Shown: piece by piece, positions 45,945 through 59,033 of the stretch
Position numbering within the stretch: the stretch's first letter is position 1
Layout of the letters: every line of letters starts with the position of its first letter
Origin: Serendipita indica DSM 11827
Lineage: Eukaryota > Basidiomycota > Agaricomycetes > Sebacinales > Serendipitaceae
NCBI GenBank assembly: GCA_910890315.1
Contig: CAJVGD010000013.1
Coordinates: forward strand, 744,001-808,000
Length of the DNA stretch: 64,000 nucleotides
Reading direction: 5' to 3'
Translations under genes and position numbers: made by a program
The notes under the pieces: model-generated
What the model was told of the DNA's origin: nothing
What the model saw: the letters and a program-made list of their open reading frames with translations, nothing else
Database searches by the model: none

Positions 45945-48900
45945 ATGAATCAGGGTCAAATCCGGTATGGGAACGCGTACAATCCCTATCCATACGGAAA
46001 CCCATCGAACAATGCATCGACAGCGTCCGTGTCGTCGCTCGCCAGCACATCGTCCAAGATTCTCGGTCTGTTTAAGAAGGACAAGCCACCGCCCGTGCCA
46101 GAAAAGGACTATCCTTACTCGACGGGCAGAAATGCCTTGCCCAGCTCGAGCTCTCTCAGCCTCAGCATGACCTTGTCCGACGCAGGCACGACGGCCTCTG
46201 GTCACTCGGGCAGCACGAGTGGAACGGGCAAGCGCACGGGCACCATCTTCAAGATTGGAAAACGGAGCAAGAAGAATAAGGAAAAGGATCCATATTATGG
46301 ACACGGCCAGGCCGAGAGCATATCCAGTCCACAGAACGTAAAGGTAGGCGTGTTTCAACTTCTCGACCGTCCATCGATCCTCACTATTGCTTGCCTATAG
46401 CACGAGCTCCACGTCGACGGTGGTCTTACTGGATTTCCTCCAGAATGGGAGGCAAGTCTCTTGCAGTTGGGCTACACCCGCGAGGAACTCGACCGAATGG
46501 TCATGGACAGGCAGCGCAGGAACCTCTCTGCAGCACACCCAAATCTCATCCCATTGGGAGGCAATCTGACCCAACCTTCTCACGCTGGGCCGAGCACATC
46601 TGCGCTTGCGGCTGCCTCTCCTATCCGGTATCCATCACCTCCTCAGCAATACGCGTTGCCAGTCAACCCACAGCTCTATCAACAAACTCATTCAATTGCC
46701 GCTGTACAACATCCAGCACCTGCTCTACAGACTCTTAAGCTCACCACGGACATTTTGCCAGGACAAGGATCTGCATCCAATAGTCCTGCCCAATTCGCAC
46801 CATCATTGCGCTCAATTCCAGACCGAGTGGCATCTCCAGCCAGTTCAACACGGTCGCATCACCAATCGCCGGCCGGAAGTGATCCTCGCTCTTCTCCCGT
46901 CCCCTCATTGAGCCGCGAGCGGGACCAATACTTCCCACCTTCGAATCTGTCAAAAGAGATACCAATTTCTACCTCTTCATCTCCCAAAGTCACCGAGTCC
47001 CCCGTAGTTACTCCTCCCATCAAACAAGCACCGACCCGACCTGCACCACCCCCTCCATTGTTCTCCGACCGGGCAAACACGTATAAACCGCCCAGGGCTA
47101 TCGCTATCCAGGGAGACGACGAGACGACGATGACACTCCTCTGCAGCAACAAATAGCAAGGATGCCGCTGCCTCCGGCTCCAAGCAAGGTCCCATCGGAG
47201 CAAAACATCTCTGTCGCCCCCCGAGAAGCTCCGCGACCGATCAGCGGAGAGAATAATGTGACACCGACCAAGGCGACTGCCGCCGACACGGTAAACCTGA
47301 CACCTTCGGCATCAGACTCTGTACCTTCGCCAAATACAGCGACGCCACTGTCACTAGATAAGGCTCCACGGATATCACTCAATACTGTTCCTCGCATATC
47401 CCTTTCGCTTGGTCTCGGGGACTTGAGCAAAGGGCTTGACGTTGGGACGGACGCTGGAAAACGTGAATCTGTTGCATGGTCGGATGCGATCTTCTCCGCC
47501 CTACCGAGCGCGACAGCCTTTGATGGTTTCAGGAGCTCCATTAGTCCAAAGACTCTATCGGGTAAAAATACTCCCATCTCCGCGCGGTCGCCTGCTGGCG
47601 ATATAGCTGCAGGCGACAAACATTCTCCGAACTCCGTATCTGCAAACGTTAGTCCAGTGCCTACTGCGACGTCGAGTTTGTTATCCACCCCTTCCCCTCT
47701 TGACACCCGACCTTCACCAGGCCCGCCAAAGCTCGAGCTGACCAGTGGATTTTCGCCGCTTTCTGCACCATTCTCCTCTACTTCCTCTATCACCCAACGC
47801 TTATCACCTAGCGGCGTTAGTGCCTTACCGAGTCCACAACCAAGCATATTCGCCACGACGTCTGCCCGAGATACTCTCGACTTTGGCGAAGAGGCCTATG
47901 CCATTGCAAGACTCGAGGATCACAGTCTCTTGGGCCGCGAAGGAGACCTTGGAACACCCTCCAGTCAACATGACCGCGGTTCGGTTGTGAGCAGATCGTC
48001 AACTGTGAGTGGTGGCTCTTTTGCGAGCTCAGAGGCTCTCAGTGATAATCGAAACCGTATGATTCGAGACTCTGTCTCAAGCTACGGTGCTCTTGATGAG
48101 GAGGATGCCGAGCCAGTAATTGTAACCCGAGCGACCGCCATCAAACTTGCACGAGCCCCTTCAAAGTCCCTTCAGCGAACATTAGATACTATGGGGTATC
48201 GTCAAAATCCTTCGAGCTCAGGTAGCCCACCACCTGCCCAAGGATCATCTCGCGGTGTTGTGGGTCAAGCGAGTGCGCAAATGGTCACGATGCACGGACG
48301 AGGTGCTAGCGCTTCCAGTCTTCTCAACATTCAAACTCCCAACTCGTTTGGATCTCACAGCCCGGCCTCCTCTACTGTTACCTCGTCCACAGACACCGGT
48401 GTTCCTTATGGCTTCAGTATGTACCAGTACAATGAAGAGGATGAGCATGAAGATGAGAGTGATGAGGAAGAAGGAGGTGATAGCAGTGAAGAGGATGAGG
48501 ATCCAGGCTCGAGGAATACGATTCGTTTGGACGACGTCAAGGCCAATCGACTCATGGCCGCAGTGATGCAAGCAGGCGGTGTCGTAGACACGGAGGATGC
48601 TCAAGTCTTCCAAAACTCAACGCGCGTGAGCCCTACTGCATCACGGCCAGCGGCAGCTGTGTCGGCACCGGCTCAAGACGTTCAGAACGCGGATGGCAAG
48701 TCGAGGCCCCTCAGTACTGCGACCATCCAGACAATCAGAGCAGAATCCCCGCAGCACCAACAACCCCGGCAATTGGGTGAGCTACGCCACCAAGCTCGCC
48801 CCCCAACTGAATATGAGGACACACTGGCGGACGATGAGGACACTTCTGCTCTGGATGACTGGCTCGAAGCCAATGAAGAGATTGACGACGAGCAAACTCG

Positions 48901-50664
48901 AGACGACTCTGACGTGGAAGACGATGCTTCGCCTGTCCCTACAACCTCTCGAGATCCAGAGAGCTCCGACTACGACGATGCAGATCACCCGCTACAGACT
49001 CCGTCGACCAGCTACTCAAAGGGAAGCGACGCAGCCTCCCAGAGTACACAATCCTCTCGCTTTACTGAACAACAGTCACTCAATTCCACTCATTCTCCGG
49101 TCCAATCACCTCTCACCAACCAGAACATCGTTGACTTGCCGTCAAAGACGGCCTTTTTGGAAGCAACATCTCCCGGACAGAAGAGCGTTTCTTCAGCCCC
49201 TTCAACCGGACACTCCGGGTTTCCACAGTCTCCATCCAACGTTTCCTCCCCGCCCCAATCCTCCTCACGAGCGTCGTTTCGACAATCGAGACGGTTTAGC
49301 AAGTATAGTGGACTCTCATCCTACTCACCTTTACCAGGGAGCGCCTCCAAATCCGAGTTCAGCTCTCCTACGTCTCAGTATCGTCAAAATCGTTCCTCGA
49401 TTATCTACGCCCCTTCACTACCGTCCGTTCACCGCGAAACATCCCTTTCCACTGGCTCTAATTATCGAGAGCTATCACCGCTTTCACAACCTTCCGCTTC
49501 ACCGGACCCGCCCTACTCTGCAATGTCCCTAGTGGATGAAGCAACGAGTAAATTGCTCGAGCCCGTCGCCGAATTTGTACTTCCTGGAGATCCACGACAT
49601 ATTTTTGGTGAGATGCACCTGGTGGCAGAGGGTGAATCTGGTGGAATCTTTGCTGCAAAAGTGCTGGGTGACGCGGGTACACCGGTCACGTCCACATCTA
49701 ACTGGTCGAGAACGACATCTTCGTCGATATCATCCCTCATTGGCAGCGTAGTGGCCATCAAGCGGATGCGTGTCTGTGACGAAACTGGGCCTCGGATAAA
49801 AACGCTTCAGCACGAGCTATCGGTGCTTTCTGCCTGTGGTCAACATGCCAACATATTAACATATGGAGGAATGTGGCTTGGAAATGATCCATATGTCGAG
49901 CTCTGGCTCCAGATGGAACTCATGGAGCGTAGCTTGGCGGATTTGATTGCTCTGTTCCAAGAAGGACTGTCCATTGAAGAACGACATGTCGCTCGGTTTG
50001 CCTACGATGCAGCTTGTGGACTCGCGTTCCTCGAAGAGGCATGGATTGCTCACAGAGATATTCGGAGTGACAACCTTCTCGTTTGTGCGGACGATGGGAG
50101 TGTCAAAATTGGTTAACTTGTTTTTCTGTGTACTGTCGACCCTGCTGATTTGTTGACAGCCGATTTTGCGAGCGCTGTTCAACTCTCCGTGGGTGACACT
50201 ATTCGAAGTGACCCTGCAGGCATCATCTACTGGCAAGCACCAGAGATGCGAAAGTGAGTTTATGGTGCTCTGATAAATAAAGTATCTCACAGACTCTACA
50301 GGGGTGTGTACGATGCATCCAAAGTGGATGTGTGGTCGCTCGGTGCGACGGTGTGGGAGCTGGTCGAGGGGGAGACACCGTTTGAGCGAGAAGAGATGAG
50401 CCCGACAGAGCGCTTGCCGGAGCTCTCGAATGTTCAAAACGTCTCCCAAGGTCTACTCGGTTTCCTGGCGCTCTGTGAGCGTCCTGCAAAGAGGCGGGTA
50501 GCAGCCAAGGCGCTGCTCGAGGTAAGTACTTGAATCCGTCAGGATGCTTGCTTCTAAACTTTGCCCGGGAGACTCCATTTGTGCTCGCGCGGTGCTCGCA
50601 AGAGGAAATGATGCAGCTATTGGGCCGTGCTCGCGCTCTAGAGCAGGCCGGTGACCTGGAATAG
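45945..50664 (+). CDS. PAK/STE20-type kinase with PBD (CRIB) domain, atypical catalytic motifs
   Basis: From the ATG at 45945 a Ser-rich region leads to KPPPVPEKDYPY and the PBD: SISSPQNVK, intron 46343-46400, HELHVDGGLTGFPPEWEASL, LQLGYTREELDRMV. A very long disordered linker follows with an acidic block near 48430-48510. The kinase domain starts about 49580 with HIFGEMHLVAEGESGG, lysine in SVVAIKRMRV, the hinge ELWLQMELMERSLADL, the loop IAHRDIRSDNLLV, ADFASAVQL where DFG is expected, GIIYWQAPEMRKG and KVDVWSLGATVWELVEG. The last exons run through CQEEMM-like SQEEMMQLLGRARAL to a stop at 50662-50664. HRD-x-K is HRD-x-R and DFG is DFA, so activity is doubtful. A frame change at about 47110-47160 has no clear intron. 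Known PBD kinases bind Cdc42/Rac. Confidence 0.75.
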
Positions 50665-50909
50665 TACATATACAAGACAACTTAATCACTGTATTTCGCT
50701 GGTTTTTATTGGATCAGATCAGATTGATGGTGGGACCGGAGACCGGGAACAAGTTTGTTCCGTAATTGTAGGTGGTCGTGCGAGAGATGTGACCCTGCTT
50801 CGCTTATCTCTTTATCGTTGCTTTGCCTTGTAAATCTCGCTCTTGTTCTCCCTCTCTTCCGTTCTCGATTGCTTTTCAGCTGAGAGACGACTGAGCACCG
50901 ACCAACGCA

Positions 50910-53367
50910 ATGGCCGACGACTCCAAGACTGGTTCCAAGATTATCGAACCCGTCCTTGATAATGCAAGTGTAATAGACGACGACGATGCTGCTCTTCGTG
51001 CGTTGGGCTATGTTCCTAGCTTTAAGCGCGAGTTTTCCAACCTGTCTACGGTCCGTACCCGCAATACAGGACGCTAATGAGGTTTTCCTGACCGCACTAA
51101 AGATCTCCTTTGCGTTCAGTATCATGGTACGATTGTTCCCTCAGCTCAGGAGAGCCACCTTGAAATGCCCCCTCTAGGGTCTGTGCTCATCGATAGCGAG
51201 TACTCTGGACGTGCCTTACACACTCAGTGGTCCTTCAGCTGTGATATATTGCTGGTATGTGTCTCCTGACTGCCTCTTTGTCGAGCCGCCTACGTCGAAA
51301 CAGGATTCTGGGTGCGACCATGTGCTTCACCCTCGGGTGCAGTATCGCCGAGATTATCAGCGCTTATCCGACATCTGGCGGGCTTTACATGGCTAGCGCA
51401 TCCCTGTGTTAGTGCCAAGGGCTGATCTCCAGCGCATGCTCATTGAAGGCCAGGTCCCAAACGTTTTCGTGCACCTGTCGGGTGGGTGGTCGCCTGGTTA
51501 AATCTTCTTGGGTAAGATAACCTTTTAGGCGTGAACGAAAGCATACTCACAATGCATAGACAAGGTTGGTTCGACTGCTCGCTTTGACGCCTCTTAATCG
51601 TATAATCCAGTGGCCGGTGTCAGTTCTACGGAGTATGGTTTGAGTAACATGATTTGGGCCGCTGTTTCGGCCACCCGGGTACGCTAGCCACTTTCTGAAT
51701 CTTCCACGACTCATGATTACGTAGGACGAAGGCTATACACCCAGCCAGGGACAAGTGGTCGGCCTTATGATAGGGCTTCTTCTGGTGCATGGCTTGCTCA
51801 ACTCTCTCCCTACTCGTCATCTCGCCTTCATGACCCGATATTTTGTATTTGTCAATTTGGGCACGACCTTCTTGATCATTATCGTGCTCCTGGCGACGAC
51901 GCCTCGTAGTCAAATGAACCCCCCCAGTGTATTGTTCGGATCAGCAGGTATCTCAAACGGGACGAGTGGTAATGGCGTCGTGTCATGGCCTACTGGGATC
52001 GCGTTTCTGTGCGTACTCTCAGGTGAACCTCTCTTCTATCTGACATGACTGTAGGTTCGGCTTGCTGAGGTCAGCTCTTTTCCATTCAGTTGGTTTTCTG
52101 CTGACGGTTCTCGTTGGATATCAGCGTTCAATGGACTGTAAGTTGTTGCAAACGCGTAGTTTTTCTTTCTCATTTCTTTATATAGATGACCGGTACGTCA
52201 ATGCTCGTGCAATTGAATCCTTCGACTCAAAATTTGTATAGATTATGACGCCACGGCTCATATTTCAGAGGAAATCAAAAGGGCTGCGTACGCTGCACCA
52301 GCTGCAATTGTCATTGGTATCGTCATCCAAAAAGGGATGAGGACGATTCCTCACCGTTTATTTAGCTGTCGTTGGAACTGGCCTGATCGGATGGCTGTTC
52401 AATATCATAATCATGCTTTGCAGCGGACCAGTCTCAGACGAACTCTTGCTGGGTGGTGTCGTTATAAAGGTCATGGTAATGAGGATGGGTCGGGCAGGCG
52501 CAATGGTGCTGTGGGCTGGAGTCTGTGCCACGGCCTTCTTCGTCGTTCAGTGAGTTACAGAACAAGCACTTGTAGTTATAGGCTGATTGATCTAGGACTG
52601 CCCAGCAGGCTACAAGCAGAACAATCTTCGCTATATCGCGGGATCATGGTCTCCCGGACCGCGGGTTCTTTGGACACATGACAGAGGCAACGAAAACCCC
52701 CCTACGTGCCGTAGCTTTGGCCACATTCCTAGGTCTTTCCCTTTATTTCACTCATACGAAATCTTATATGTTGTTTAGCCATTATTCCTGGTTTCCTTGC
52801 TCTCGCAAGTACTACTGCCGCTGGAGCCATTTTCGCAATGTGTGCCGTCTGTGAGTCGGCTTCTTCGTCCTCTTCGACGTCTCCTGAACGATTTAAAGCG
52901 CTCGATCTATCGTATATTATTCCTATTGCGTGCCGTCGTATCTTCGCCAAGCATCCAGAAGTCATGTTTAAGCCAGGACCGTTTTATATGGGCGATGGAT
53001 GGCTTGGAGTGTGCGTATGCCACCAAAGATATGGAAATTATTGACATCTTTCAGCGCCGCCAACGTGATTTGTATCTCATGGACATGTTTTATCTGTGTG
53101 ATCCTCTCACTGCCAAATGTCCTCCCAACCTCGGCGAAGACATTCAACTACGTGCGTATATCATAAAAGAGTGCCCTTTGACTAATTTTGTTACAGGCTG
53201 CTCCAATCACGGGACTTGTGCTTCTGCTCTCAACCCTGTGGTATCTGGTCAGTGCCCACAAGCACTATAAAGGGCCGCGTACTCGGGCAGAGATCGAAGC
53301 TGTGCAAGAGCATGAAGCCGACAGGAAGGTCAAGGAAGACCTGGAAACTCCGCCGGTGGCGGCATAG
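50910..53367 (+). CDS. APC-family amino acid (GABA/choline-type) permease
   Basis: Starts KTGSKIIEPVLDNASVIDDD with a hydrophilic cytoplasmic N-terminus. Membrane segments appear over about a dozen short exons: LSTISFAFSIM, GLCSSIASTLDVPYTLSGPS, ILGATMCFTLGCSIAEIISA (with YPTSGGLYMAS, a family signature), GLMIGLLLVHGLLNSLPTR, YFVFVNLGTTFLIIIVLLA, EEIKRAAYAAPAAIVIAVVG, LGGVVIKVMVMRMGRAGAMV and FLAIIPGFLALASTTAAGAI. The late exon DLSYIIPIACRRIFAKHPEV and KPGPFYMG matches the fungal AAT permease subfamily (Uga4/Hnm1-like). The end is ITGLVLLLSTLWYLVSAHKH, then KGPRTRAEIEAVQEHEADRK. Individual splice sites after about 51390 were only partly worked out. Substrate cannot be told from the sequence. 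Confidence 0.82.
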
Positions 53368-53583
53368 GATCCCCTGATGTGGGAGAATATCGGAAATGAC
53401 CAGAACAGCGCGACAATCAAAGGATGTATATAACAGCGCTATAATGTTCTTTAGTATAATTGGTCCTTTCCTTGAGTTCCCTCCCGATTTCAAGGGTGCG
53501 GGCGTAAGCGCAGGCTGACGCCGACCATAATGGAGCAAATTTACTTGTAGGTTGGAGAGCGCAAGCCCGAAACTGCCTGCTTT

Positions 53584-55437
53584 GTGTTCTCATCTCTATC
53601 TAGTCCCACATTGGATGCTACCCCGTTCTACCCAGCGTCTCCGGTTTCAATCACAGACGAACTTGCGCCAGCTGCAGTTCTCTATGATGCAGGAAACAAA
53701 CGGATACCAAACAACCGGCCACCGCAGGGGAATGAACTGGATGTCATACAACATATCCTCACTGGGAGAAAGGCTCTCGCCTCGCAGCTGGAGACTATGA
53801 TAGAAGACGCCGAGGTTGCGGCCAAGAAGCTAGAAGTACCGTATCAGGACATCAAGGCGCTCTACGAATCGGCAGAGTGTGCCTACTCGGCCGCTCAACA
53901 ATATCGTGCGTTCACATGCGCCTCAGTCCTATTTTGCGTGCTGATTAGTATTCAGTCGACGCACTGGTCGCTGCGAGAGGAACAATGCAGCCAGGTATCA
54001 AGAGATTACGGGCAAAAATGGACCCCATCTGGAGATACCCTACAGACATCCTCACTTTGGTCTTCATAGCTGTCGCTCGTGAAGAAAGACAGCGGGAAAG
54101 CGTCCTCGAGTATGAAAATGTCCCTCTAATGCCAAAATATAGACGTAGGCATCCCGCGTTGGATCTGGCACACGTATGTAGAGCGTGGAGAGCTCTTGCA
54201 CTCTCAATCCCCGAGCTATGGAGCACCGTCCGAGTTTCATTGGCTCGGAGATCGAAGATTAGTGCAAAGATGGAGTTTTTTGCGACACATGCCAAAGCAG
54301 TACCCATGAAAGTTATCATCACCAATCTTCAACCGTCCTACTTTACTCACCGTTTGTCACCAGACAACGATGAGGAAGATAACCAGCCACCTATGCTCGA
54401 CAGTATCAACAATCTATCATCACTAGAAGTGCACTTCTCGCACTTTAGAGCCCTATCATATCTTCCAAGGTTGGGGGTTCACAGATTGGAGGACTTGCAG
54501 GAACTTGCCCTCCATAATGATCCGACGATGCTCTCAACACCTCACGAATTCAGCTTGTCCGGGTATCTCTCTTTAACGCCAAACTTGCGCAAGTTGACGA
54601 TATGCCGAGTTCCTCTTGTGCTCTCGATGCACGATGGAACCACTATACTCTCAAATCTCGTACAGCTAATTGTTCACAGTCCCCTGAATACACACGTTGC
54701 AAACGGTGTGTGCCAGTGACTGTCATTGGCTTCGACGCTCATCTTTTCTAGTAACGCTTTCGCAGTATTTATTCATGTGTCCAAATGTGATCAAGCTCAC
54801 ATACTTTGAGAACTCAGAAGCCGCGATTGAACTCGGAGAAGTGTCCGAGCTGCACAATCTCGCCAATCTCAACGTAAACCTGCTAGCCCTCATCACCCTG
54901 ACCGGTCGATTATTCTGTCCGAGTTTGCGGAAGCTCCATGTAGTTTCCGACGCCCAAGATACGTCCTCACCACTCAGTGCTTTCTTGAGTGCACACCAAT
55001 CCATCCAAACGCTTAACATTACGGGTGACTTTGACCCGATCACGGGCTCGGTGGACTCGACAATCTTCCACCAGGCGCCCCCATTGCAAACGCTGCTCAT
55101 CAGCAGAACGCACGTAGGATTTATCCGCCTGCTGGGTGCCACGGATTCCCATGGCAGCGTATTGGTGTTGCCGTTCCTAACCCGACTCAAGATGAACCTC
55201 GCGAGGCACACTACTGCAACGATGACGAGCGCGGATTTTGAAAGACTGTTCAATACCAGATGCATTCCTGCCCCTGACCAGGAGGGGATTACAAGCTCGG
55301 GAGCAAAGCAACTCTCCAAACTGTCATTGTCTACCCACGACGGGCTACTGGAGGCGACGCGTACATCCATTGAGCGTTGGATGAAGTGCACTCGCACTGG
55401 TTCTCGATACTTATCCTATCGCTGGACGGGAATGTAA
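53584..55437 (+). CDS. F-box/LRR-type protein (paralogue 2)
   Basis: Exons 53584-53905, 53956-54705 and 54752-55437 join in phase. No ATG precedes the coiled-coil part in this frame, so the true first exon lies upstream, possibly near 53529. The order repeats paralogue 1: helical segment (NELDVIQHILTGRKALASQL), F-box-like RYPTDILTLVFIAVAREERQ, VCRAWRALALSIPELWSTVR, KVIITNLQPSYF (paralogue 1 has NIYTSHLQPNFF), then LRR-like strands (LEDLQELALHNDPTML, TPNLRKLTICRVPLVL, CPSLRKLHVVSDAQ), the box ADFERLFNTRCIP and YLSYRWTGM. It lacks the Pro-rich and acidic inserts of paralogue 1. A role as SCF substrate adaptor is inferred from the family. Confidence 0.72.
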
Positions 55438-55701
55438 TATGGTACCACTGCAATTCCACTGAAAACTTTTTACATTGTGCGAGTATTAAGAACTAGTGAG
55501 ATGTCAAGCAAAAGCCTCGGATACGGAGAAATGGTTATGGATGATACACAGAAATGCAACGCCCTTTGTAGAAGCCGCAGGTGTAGGATGACCATGACAT
55601 AAATGACCAATAAGTGAAGCGGACGGCTGGCAGACACTAGATGATGGTGGTGCGTAGTGCGAGGTGGTGAAACTCCGCAAAGGAAGAATCGACCGATGTC
55701 A

Positions 55702-58649
55702 CTACGAAGGTACCATCACATTCGTGCGCCGGCTCATGCGTAGAGGGAGATAGTTCTCCTTTTCTTCCGCATGGACGTCTCGAAGCACATTGAGATCAAA
55801 GTTTGAAGATAGCTTGAGAGTAGTTCTGATGGGCGCATTGGGCTCCCCATCCGTGGTCGAGGATACCGTGGAAGGAGGTGGTCGAGCCAGCATGGCCGCA
55901 GTCGGACTTCCTACCGATTGACGGGGCCGGATGATTGTCGGTGGCCCCGTCTTGTCGTCCTTGTGGCCTGCTTTCGAGCCCATAGTTAAGGAGGGTGGTA
56001 GGAGCATGCTTGCACGGGGTGTTGCCCCAAGTAACGTCGAAGGTGTCTCACCCAATGGGCGAGTAAGCGAAGGACGTGGAGTAATACCAAATATAGACGT
56101 CTCCCGACCACCGTTTCGAGTTGGCGCAGGAGTCGCGCCGCCTGTTCCCTTGACCCCGAGTTTTCGCTTGATCTATTACCAGGTTTAGAGATTTTATCGA
56201 TGATGCATCTGAGCGACTTACCAACTCCAATTCCTGTTGCTTAGAATCGAGAGCAATGTTAAGGTTGGCATTGTCGTCCCGGATACGGTCGTTGTCGCGT
56301 CGGAGTTCGACCAGCCTCATTTCCTTTGCGGCACTCTCCTGCTCCAGCTCGTGAACCCGACGGCGCATACGCTCATTCTCTTCCAAACGTCCGTTAGCAC
56401 GCTCTTCGAGAGCGCCAAGGTAGACATCGCGATCAGCCGTCTCATTCATGATTTGCGTCGAGCGTTCCATCTGATTCCGGAGTTCGGTTTCAAGGTCATG
56501 GATACGTCGCGCACGTTCTGCAAGCTGGCGAGCATGCTCTTTGTCTGCAGAAGTCACTCGTCCGCGAAGCGAGTCCATTTCGGTAAAGTGTTGCTGACGA
56601 GCTTTCTCTATATCTTCAATCTCGCGATCACGTTCCTTGAGGAGATGCTGCAAACGTTCGACGTTTTCCGTGGTAAAGGCTTGCTCTTGCTTAATCTGTT
56701 CCAATTGGCGCTGAAGATCCGAGTTGGATTGCACGAGGTCCTCGATCTGTTGCTGCGATACACGAAGTTCTTCTAGTACCTGAGGACTCGTCAGTCTTGT
56801 CCAACTTGGTCAGAGATAACCATACCTGATCTTTGTCCTCTTCAAGCATCTGCTGAACTGCACGAGATTCATTGATTTGCTCGATGAGTTCCTGTTTAGT
56901 GTATTCGATGGTTTCCAAAAAGTCATGGCCAACACTTTTCTCCTGCAGTTTCTCCACTGTCGCCCGTAGTTCCGAATTTTCTTTCTCTAGCTGCTTGATC
57001 TTGTCCGTGGCCTTTTCCGTGCGTGTCCATTGAGACTCTAGCTCCTCTTGAAGCATCCTAATTTGATCCCTTTGCGCTCCACTCGTTCCGTCGACGGATG
57101 TATCGCCTTTGGTTTCGAGCTCGTGAATCTCCTCCTTCATCCTCGCGACATCAGCCGCATGTGCATCCTTTTGCTCTTTGTTTACGCGTTGTAATCGAGC
57201 AACCTCTTCCTGCAGCTGACGAATCTCGGCACGCTGAAGGTCGTCGACATGCTCCAAGGCTGTCACCTTTTCCTGCAGCTCGGCGTGCTCTTCATTTGCT
57301 TCGGGAGACCGCGCACTATTATTACTCCGCACAAACTCGAGCTCTTCTCGGGTAGCGATTAGCTCGTTGCGGCCCGCATGTAGATCGTCTTCGAGCTGAC
57401 GGTTGGCTTCTTCGAGTACGTGTATGCGAGAGCGTAACGTCTTGAGTACGCGACTACCTGCCTCGTCGGTGATACTGCCTTGCTCAGAGAAGTGACTTCG
57501 CTCCAGCTCGGCGAGCTCGAGTCGAGAGCACATTTGCGAAAGGCTATCCAGTTGCTTCTTCAGGCGCTGGATCGTTGCATGCTGCTCTGCCTCATCAGCA
57601 TGCCACGACTCTAGTTCCGTTTCCGCAATCTCGACGCGCATGGAGAGGATCTCGACCATCTCATCACGATTATCGATATCGACTTGGTACTTTGCGTTCA
57701 ACTCCTGGTATACCGAGATCTGTTCTCGGAGAGACGTAATGAGTTCCTGTTGTGCCTCGAATGTGCTCGAGGGAGTAGAGCGAGACGCAAAGAAGTCAGG
57801 GATAAGTGACCTTGGCGTCCAGTATGATGTCGAATCGTGTCGTGTAACTGGAGAAGATTCCAGAGGGGACGAAACCTCTGCTACTACAGGGGATGGCGGA
57901 GACGATGAGCGAATGGGGGCGACCACGGACAGCTGTGAGTAGTCTGGCTGGATAGCATTGGTTTTGCTCGGTGGTGATAAAGCTGCGGATAGCTGCTCCA
58001 AAAGCGAGTGTGCAGAGGCCTTTCGGGCTGAAACGACCTCCTCATCATAGGGGAGCTCGTCCGGGACCTCAATTGCGTCGTCTGAGAGCATTCCGGACGC
58101 GTTTTCCGGTAAAGGGATAGCAGGCATGTCGAGCGACACGTCGAAGATGTTAACGCGCTGTGACGAGCCGGGGAGAAGCAAGGAATTTGACCGCGATGCT
58201 GCGTTGGATGAACACGAATGAGAACCCGTCGAATTGACAGCCGTGAGCTGTTCAATCTGCTCTACAAAATCTGGCGAAATGTCTTGTGCCTGACCGTCGA
58301 GACTGAGGTCGAGATCGAGGCTGGCAGACATATTTGGACTGATGAGTTTGAACGCATCTTTTGAAAAGAAGCGAACACTTTGTCCCGTCCCTGGTGTATT
58401 GGGTTCCCGAAGAATTGAGCGGATGGAGCCCTTTGCCTCCTTACGTGAGGAGGGTGTACCAGGTAGGACGCGTTGTTGTGCTTGTTGCGACCCTGCGAGA
58501 CGTGCTTTCAAGGACGCATCTCCAAGCACAGGACGAGTAGAATGAGATATTGCTTTTGTAGGAGAGTGCTGAGAGCTCGCGAGGCTCGAGTGCTGTGTCG
58601 CATCTTGATCCTCGGCGACCTGGCCAAACTGCATCGTTCGACGCGTCAT
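55702..58649 (-). CDS. Long coiled-coil protein, probable spindle pole body or cytoskeletal factor, about 950 aa
   Basis: Three exons join in phase: 58649-56826, 56779-56222, 56172-55702. The ATG at 58649 follows a likely 5' UTR and opens TRRTMQFGQVAEDQDATQHS. A conserved-looking N-terminal motif reads KGSIRSILREPNTPGTGQSV and RFFSKDAFKLISPN. After a Ser/Pro region, heptad-rich coiled coil runs from about 57750 to 56230 (QQELITSLREQISVYQELNA, ELAELERSHFSEQGS, QLQEEVARLQRVNKEQKDAH, RRVHELEQESAAKEMRLVEL). The C-terminus is basic and Pro/Ser-rich (KRKLGVKGTGGATPAPTRNG) and ends RRTNVMVPS. Composition and layout resemble fungal spindle-pole-body or microtubule-organising proteins; the specific family is not certain. 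Confidence 0.72.
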
Positions 58650-59033
58650 TGTGGATGAGCCTAAATGGAAAAGAATGATCAGCAACCATAGTCTCTGTAA
58701 ATGGTGGTTTGACGCGCCTGTTGAATGTGTCGACTGATGGTGTGTCTCGTTGTTGGAGGGGCTGTTTGCCCGAGGGCTTTTAACAAAGCTGAGGGGGTTT
58801 ATGCTGGATGACCAGGGCATTCTTTCTCGATTTCCAAGGAGAGAGACGCGTCAAGTCGTCGGCGCGATGAAAGACGGAAGTCGCCAGCTCCAAGTTTGGT
58901 CAGACCCCGTGACCGCCAATCACGCTGCGCAAAGCCCACAACCAGGACCCCGGACACCCGTGGTGCTTATAACAAAAAAAATAATAGCAAAATAAAGGAC
59001 GGGATTAGACAATATCAGTGATCAGCATCCAGT
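58650..59033. other. Intergenic between coiled-coil gene and separase gene
   Basis: The minus-strand frame stays open upstream of 58649 to 58820 without conserved content. An A-rich run lies at about 58970-58990. The segment should hold the promoter of the coiled-coil gene and the 3' end of the separase transcript. Confidence 0.4.

Noticed and set aside
56237-56776. Leu/Phe-rich + strand frame that looks membrane-like
   Set aside because: It is the reverse complement of Glu/Lys-rich coiled coil, which always gives Leu/Phe-rich shadows.
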